Below are positions 60,338 to 64,000 of a stretch of DNA of 64,000 nucleotides, one piece after another. The DNA lies in NCBI RefSeq assembly GCF_026157065.1, contig NZ_JANLGQ010000001.1, positions 744,001 to 808,000 of the forward strand, given 5' to 3'. Made by a program: the position numbers and the translations under genes. The number at the start of each line of letters is the position of its first letter. Within the stretch, counting starts at the first letter, position 1. Source of the stretch: Enterococcus sp. HY326. Lineage in GTDB: Bacteria > Bacillota > Bacilli > Lactobacillales > Enterococcaceae. Below the pieces are notes generated by a model. The model had not been told where the DNA came from. It did no database searches and worked only from the letters and a program-made list of their open reading frames with translations.

Positions 60338-60376
60338 AAAAACGCCTCAATCCTTTAAGGATGGGGCGTTTTTTTT
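60338..60376 (+). terminator. Terminator of the EEP-fold gene
   Basis: AACGCCTCAATCCT pairs with AGGATGGGGCGTT around TTAA, followed by eight T. Confidence 0.9.
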
Positions 60377-60398
60377 ACAGTCTCTATTTTGTTTTACA

Positions 60399-60561
60399 AG
60401 AGCCTATGATATTAATCTTTTTAACAGAAGAAATCCCGAACTATATTATAGTTGCTCCTGCGGTCCAATAGGTTCTCATCGCAAAGTAACAATATCTAGT
60501 GGTTTCCACTAGATATCCTTCGTAAAAGTTCGGCTTTGTTCTAACTAATGTCACAGCCTCT
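60399..60561. repeat. Miniature inverted-repeat element, copy B
   Basis: This second copy matches 44666-44828. Its termini are AGAGCCTATGATATTAAT and, reverse-complemented, AGAGGCTGTGACATTAGT. The internal hairpin ATCTAGTGG/CCACTAGAT is perfect here. Other shared blocks are TTTTTAACAGA, GAACTATATTAT-like, GCTCCTGCGGTCCA and ACTAATGTCACAGCC. It lies in the convergent gap between the EEP-fold gene and the ABC pair, downstream of a terminator. The rest of the gap (60562-60660) shows nothing. Confidence 0.8.
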
Positions 60562-60660
60562 AATCTTAGTATGTTTCTATAAGCTAGTAAATTATTTAGC
60601 ATGAAACAACACTGCTGACAAAATGCTAAAACTCTTATTTACTGATTACTTCCAATCAAG

Positions 60661-61338
60661 TTAAGCCGGTTCCAATTCTAAAAATTTCTCGGTAAATACT
60701 TTTTGTTTTAATTCGTATACTTGATCGCAGGCTTTGGCTACTTCAATCTCATGGGTTACGATGATGATACATTTCCGCTCTTCATGAGCAATCTGTTTAA
60801 AGAGTTGGACAATGCCTCGAGAGGTTTCTTCATCTAAATTGCCGGTGGGTTCGTCGGCAACGATCAAATTATGATCACAGCAGATAGCACGGATAATGGC
60901 CACCCGTTGCTGCTGGCCGCCGGAAAGTAACGGCACTTTTTTCTTGGCTAATTCTTCATCAATGCCAACTCTAGCCAAGCTATCCAGTGCATATTGCTTT
61001 TTGTTTTCTCTTTTAGAGCCAGAGATTTCCATTGCGGTTAAGACATTGTCTAAAGCTGACAAGTACGGCAACAAATTATACGCCTGAAAAACAATTGAGA
61101 CATCTTTTTTACGATAATTTCGCAAACCGATTTTTTGAATCGGTTCTTCATTGTACAAAATCGAACCGGTCTTAGGTGTATCTAATCCAGAGATTAAAGA
61201 AAGGAATGTCGTTTTGCCAGAGCCGCTTGTGCCTAAAATGGCGTAGACCTGCCCGTCGTTGAATTCGAGGTCCACCTCTTTAAATAAATAATCTGCTTCA
61301 TTTTGGTACCAAAAGCCTAAATCTTTGGTTTTTAACAT
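60661..61338 (-). CDS. MacB/LolD-type ABC transporter ATP-binding protein
   Basis: The 225-residue ATPase has Walker A GTSGSGKTT, Q-loop FQAYNLLP, signature LLSGGQQQR, Walker B LIVADEPTGNLDEE and VTHEIEVA. These fit the LolD/MacB-type group, which works with FtsX-like permeases on exporters or mechanotransmission systems. It lies 23 bases after its permease on the same strand. No two-component genes, often linked to such pairs, are in the window. Confidence 0.93.
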   Translation of the reverse strand: MLKTKDLGFWYQNEADYLFKEVDLEFNDGQVYAILGTSGSGKTTFLSLISGLDTPKTGSILYNEEPIQKIGLRNYRKKDVSIVFQAYNLLPYLSALDNVLTAMEISGSKRENKKQYALDSLARVGIDEELAKKKVPLLSGGQQQRVAIIRAICCDHNLIVADEPTGNLDEETSRGIVQLFKQIAHEERKCIIIVTHEIEVAKACDQVYELKQKVFTEKFLELEPA

Positions 61339-61361
61339 GGTACGCCCTCCTTTTCGCTACC

Positions 61362-62891
61362 TTAACTAATCAGTATTTTTTTCGGATTCAATCGCAAAAT
61401 GCCAATCGATGACAGCATAATCGATAAGAAACTAATCGCTAAACCAAGTCCAGCCAAAGCTGCAATTGTTGTTGGCTCGACTGTAACATTTAGTTCTGAA
61501 ATAGCTTCTGAACCAGAGATGGCGCTAGAAATATCGCCAAAGGCCCCGCTCGGACCACCGCCGCCCATCTCACCGCCAGGGCCATTTTGATTATTGCTGA
61601 CTTGTTCAGTTGTCGTTTCAGATTGTTGCGACAACAATTGGTTGCCGACGACATTGCCGACAATATTGCCACTAAAAGTAGCAATCACTAACGCTACCAC
61701 CATCGCAATAAAAATTTCACTGAAAAATTGTAAAATCATTTTGAAGCGAGATTCTCCCATTGATAAGAGGACGCCAATTTCATAACGGCGTTCGCGAATT
61801 GTCAGCATGACAATCAATGTCAAAATAATAATTCCAGCCACCGCCACTAAGATGACAATATTTTTAGCAAAGCTCGCCACATTGTTTAATGGTTCCAGCA
61901 TTTGTTGATACAATTGATCATTGGTCGTCAAAGCATAAGAATCTGTATCAATCAGTGCTTCTGCTTCACTGACAAATGCATCCATTCCTGCCGGATCAGC
62001 CAAAGTATACACCGCTTCATCCACTGTCGCTGAATCCGCGTCACCATTTAAAGCATTAGCAAATGTATAATAGCTGTAAATTGTATTCACGGGATTCAGC
62101 ATGCTGATTTGCGCTGAAATCCCAGAAGCTGTCGCTGAGGTTTCATAAATTCCTTTGACCGTGACTGTATAGCTAGTATCTTCATCACTATTTTGCAAAG
62201 TAAAAGTATCGCCAACTGCTAATCCATTGGCTTCGGCTAGCGTTGTTTCAATCACGACATTATTCGTGTCGGCATCGGCAGCGGTGATTCCTTCACCGTC
62301 AATAATTTCGGCTATCCCATCACTAAAATCGCTAGCAAGGGCTGTTTCAGAAACCCCCGACACTTGGAAGTCACCGGACATGCCGCCGCCTTGACCACCT
62401 GCCATCATGCCGCCACCCATACCACCGCCCATCTCGCCAGCTTCTGCGGTATCTGTTTCTGTTGAGCTCTCTGTACTGCTGGAATCAGAGCTGGTAATAG
62501 CGGAGACATCATCGCCGGCCATCGCCGTTGAAGAAGACTCTAATGAATAGGACGCCACATTGTCTAATTCAGCAATCGCTTCAGCATCACTAACATTAAC
62601 TGGCGTTGCTGTAAACCCGCCAGGGTCAATTTGTCCTGCTGTTTCACTGTCACTACTGTCTGTGGCATCTTCACTAGGGGCACCACCGCCAAATTGAGCT
62701 TCTCGGCTAGCCGCAAGTGTCACCGTGGCACCGGTATCATTCTGGGCATTAGTAATTGCCTGATTAGCCGCACTTTGAATCGTCAGACCAGCTAAGACGA
62801 ATACTAAAATTGCCGAAAAAACAGCGCACAGCAAAATCGTGTGCCCCTTTTTAGACCAGCTGCTGGCCAGAGCACGTTTTAAAAAATTCAT
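61362..62891 (-). CDS. MacB/FtsX-type ABC permease with Gly/Met-rich extracellular loops
   Basis: The 509-residue permease has one N-terminal membrane helix (about 15-38), a large outer domain (about 40-340) and three C-terminal helices (about 345-370, 390-415, 475-500). The outer domain is acidic and rich in Ser, Thr and Asp, and holds a Gly/Met block, GEMGGGMGGGMMAGGQGGGM. The later loop has GPGGEMGGGGPSGAFGD. The exported substrate is unknown; Met-rich segments recall soft-metal binding, but that is inference. AGGAGG precedes the ATG. Confidence 0.88.
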   Translation of the reverse strand: MNFLKRALASSWSKKGHTILLCAVFSAILVFVLAGLTIQSAANQAITNAQNDTGATVTLAASREAQFGGGAPSEDATDSSDSETAGQIDPGGFTATPVNVSDAEAIAELDNVASYSLESSSTAMAGDDVSAITSSDSSSTESSTETDTAEAGEMGGGMGGGMMAGGQGGGMSGDFQVSGVSETALASDFSDGIAEIIDGEGITAADADTNNVVIETTLAEANGLAVGDTFTLQNSDEDTSYTVTVKGIYETSATASGISAQISMLNPVNTIYSYYTFANALNGDADSATVDEAVYTLADPAGMDAFVSEAEALIDTDSYALTTNDQLYQQMLEPLNNVASFAKNIVILVAVAGIIILTLIVMLTIRERRYEIGVLLSMGESRFKMILQFFSEIFIAMVVALVIATFSGNIVGNVVGNQLLSQQSETTTEQVSNNQNGPGGEMGGGGPSGAFGDISSAISGSEAISELNVTVEPTTIAALAGLGLAISFLSIMLSSIGILRLNPKKILIS

Positions 62892-63017
62892 TTCAAACCT
62901 CCTAAATATGATTGTGACTTAAGAGTAGAGAGCACAGCTTAAAGGAAACTTAAAAAAAATCGAAGAACTTATGACTTTTTTTAGGAATTTTTTTAAGACT
63001 AAATAATATGAATTCAG

Positions 63018-63094
63018 CACAAAAAAACAGAGCTGCCCTGCAAGAGAGAACTGAATCGACGGCAATCAATTCTCTCTATTAAGACAGCTCCGTT
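63018..63094 (-). terminator. Nested terminator of the thioesterase gene
   Basis: The outer arms AACAGAGCTG (63026-63035) and CAGCTCCGTT (63085-63094) enclose AGAGAGAA (63043-63050) with TTCTCTCT (63070-63077). On the minus strand a U-run follows. The remaining bases between 62892 and 63175 hold no gene. Confidence 0.75.
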
Positions 63095-63175
63095 ATAAAA
63101 ATTTGAGCTCAGACCAGTTTATTTTCCAGGAAAACTAAAAAGCTATGTTCCACAAACTGATTTTTTTCTTGCTGG

Positions 63176-63682
63176 TTAATCTTTTGAAATCAGACCATCC
63201 AGTTGCATGTGTTTTGCTAGTTCTAAATTACCAGCCAAATCGGCTTTTCTTTTCTGGCGACGGGCATCATAGCCGCCGCAGATAAATATTTCCTCCTGCG
63301 TTTCCGGTTGGATTTGTGGCAGCACAATCTCCTTGTCCAAAACGACAAATGTCATAAAGCAAGTATTCGCTAAATAGCGCTCACCAGTCAGCAAATTTTC
63401 ACCGATGGCTTTGCAAAAGACTTCTAATGACCGTTTGCCGGCACCAGAAACATAGCTTTCGATGCAGACCATTTCACTATGGGCTAAAGAATGTAAAAAA
63501 TCTAAATGGTCTAACGAAGCCGTTACCAACGGTCTTCGCGCCAGACGAACTGCTGAAATCCCCCCAGATTCATCGAGCCAAGACATTAATTGTCCACCAA
63601 ATAAGGTTTTATGCTCGTTTAAGTAAGGATATGTAATCAAATGGGCCTGTGTTGCTTTCGTTTGCTGACATGTAAGAATCAT
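63176..63682 (-). CDS. Hot-dog-fold acyl-CoA thioesterase
   Basis: The 168-residue protein has the acyl-CoA hydrolase pattern YPYLNEHKTLFGGQLMSWLDE and ASLDHLDFLHSL, with CFMTFVVLD later. The Asn/Asp of FGGQLMSWLDE is the expected catalytic region. YciA/BFIT-like enzymes hydrolyse acyl-CoAs. It is monocistronic, followed by a nested terminator. The bases from 63683 to 63933 contain no gene or clear site. Confidence 0.85.
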   Translation of the reverse strand: MILTCQQTKATQAHLITYPYLNEHKTLFGGQLMSWLDESGGISAVRLARRPLVTASLDHLDFLHSLAHSEMVCIESYVSGAGKRSLEVFCKAIGENLLTGERYLANTCFMTFVVLDKEIVLPQIQPETQEEIFICGGYDARRQKRKADLAGNLELAKHMQLDGLISKD

Positions 63683-63933
63683 AACTAAAACTCCTTTTTT
63701 ATTGTGGCTGACATTACGATAATTATCCCATAGCTTTTAAGTAGCGCCAAATAAAAGCCGGAAATTTTAGCTTTTTATAATGAAACTAAGAGTCTCTAGC
63801 ATTTCGACTTTAAGCTATTGCCTCCAATAAAAAGAGAGTCAACCTGAATACACCATCATGCATTCAAACCAGCTCCATCGATTTGGGCTTAACTAAATTT
63901 ATTGAGTTAAAGAGTAAGAAATTAAAGTCCTCA

Positions 63934-64000
63934 TTAATTAGGCAAATCCTCTTCATCATAAAAATCCTGTGACAGAGCATAGCCTTCCCGCCAATGACTG
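63934..64000 (-). CDS. C-terminal end of an unidentified gene (runs off the window)
   Basis: The minus strand reads SHWREGYALSQDFYDEEDLP then Asn and a TAA stop at 63934-63936, with no other stop up to the window edge. Composition looks protein-like and acidic. Too little is present to name a family. Confidence 0.4.
   Translation of the reverse strand, partial: SHWREGYALSQDFYDEEDLPN

Noticed and set aside
63825-63880. Hairpin AACCTGAATACA / GCATTCAAACC as a terminator
   Set aside because: The stem depends on several G-U pairs and no T-run follows on either strand.

Overview
The window reads as chromosomal DNA from a low-GC lactic-acid Gram-positive close to Enterococcus. Support comes from the Gram-positive-type peptide deformylase, the malolactic cluster, PTS sugar loci with LicT-type antitermination, a catabolite-control (cre) motif set, the ymdB-ymcA-mutS-mutL order, and strong purine-rich ribosome binding sites. 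I saw no rRNA, tRNA, CRISPR array, prophage or transposase. Species cannot be fixed from sequence alone.

Layout. 1-3.3 kb: end of pnp, rpsO, def, and a Sir2 / chorismate mutase / NiaR-like operon. 3.3-9.6 kb: a small membrane protein, a lysine-riboswitch-controlled amino-acid ABC transporter, BrnQ and an Mga-like regulator. 9.7-15.3 kb: CDF metal exporter, PdxK/ThiD kinase, NmrA-like oxidoreductase, alpha/beta hydrolase, MdtG-like efflux pump. 15.4-27 kb: aryl-beta-glucoside island with three GH1 6-phospho-beta-glucosidases, two fused EIIBCA permeases, one PRD regulator with lost histidines, and a LicT system with two RAT/terminator switches. 27-31.4 kb: malolactic locus (mleP, mleS, divergent mleR). 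31.5-35.4 kb: small unknown protein, tyrosine phosphatase/TetR pair, ruvAB, msrB. 35.5-41.9 kb: divergent trehalose locus (treR-pgmB-treP against treB) with paired TreR-like operators and cre sites. 41.9-48.7 kb: frameshifted maf, mutL, mutS, ymcA and ymdB. 48.8-52.7 kb: Xre/DUF2975 pair, HAD phosphatase, AlkD-like protein, formate/nitrite channel, variant Tag. 52.7-57.3 kb: broken small ORF, rpsD with structured leader, GNAT, aldo/keto reductase, and an ABC-F gene behind a leader-peptide attenuator. 57.4-64 kb: serine hydrolase with P1 peptidase, endonuclease/phosphatase-fold protein, MacB-like ABC pair, acyl-CoA thioesterase and a truncated gene end.

How it works together. Much of the window is nutrient uptake with local control: lysine, branched-chain amino acids, beta-glucosides, malate and trehalose each sit beside their own RNA switch or regulator. 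The most interesting non-coding items are a ~163 bp miniature element with terminal inverted repeats present twice (one copy fills the mutS-mutL gap), the ABC-F attenuator, a long hairpin in the pnp leader, and a recurring hairpin-within-hairpin terminator design. Two genes (maf and a 45-codon ORF) are broken by single-base changes in homopolymers, so base-calling error must be excluded.
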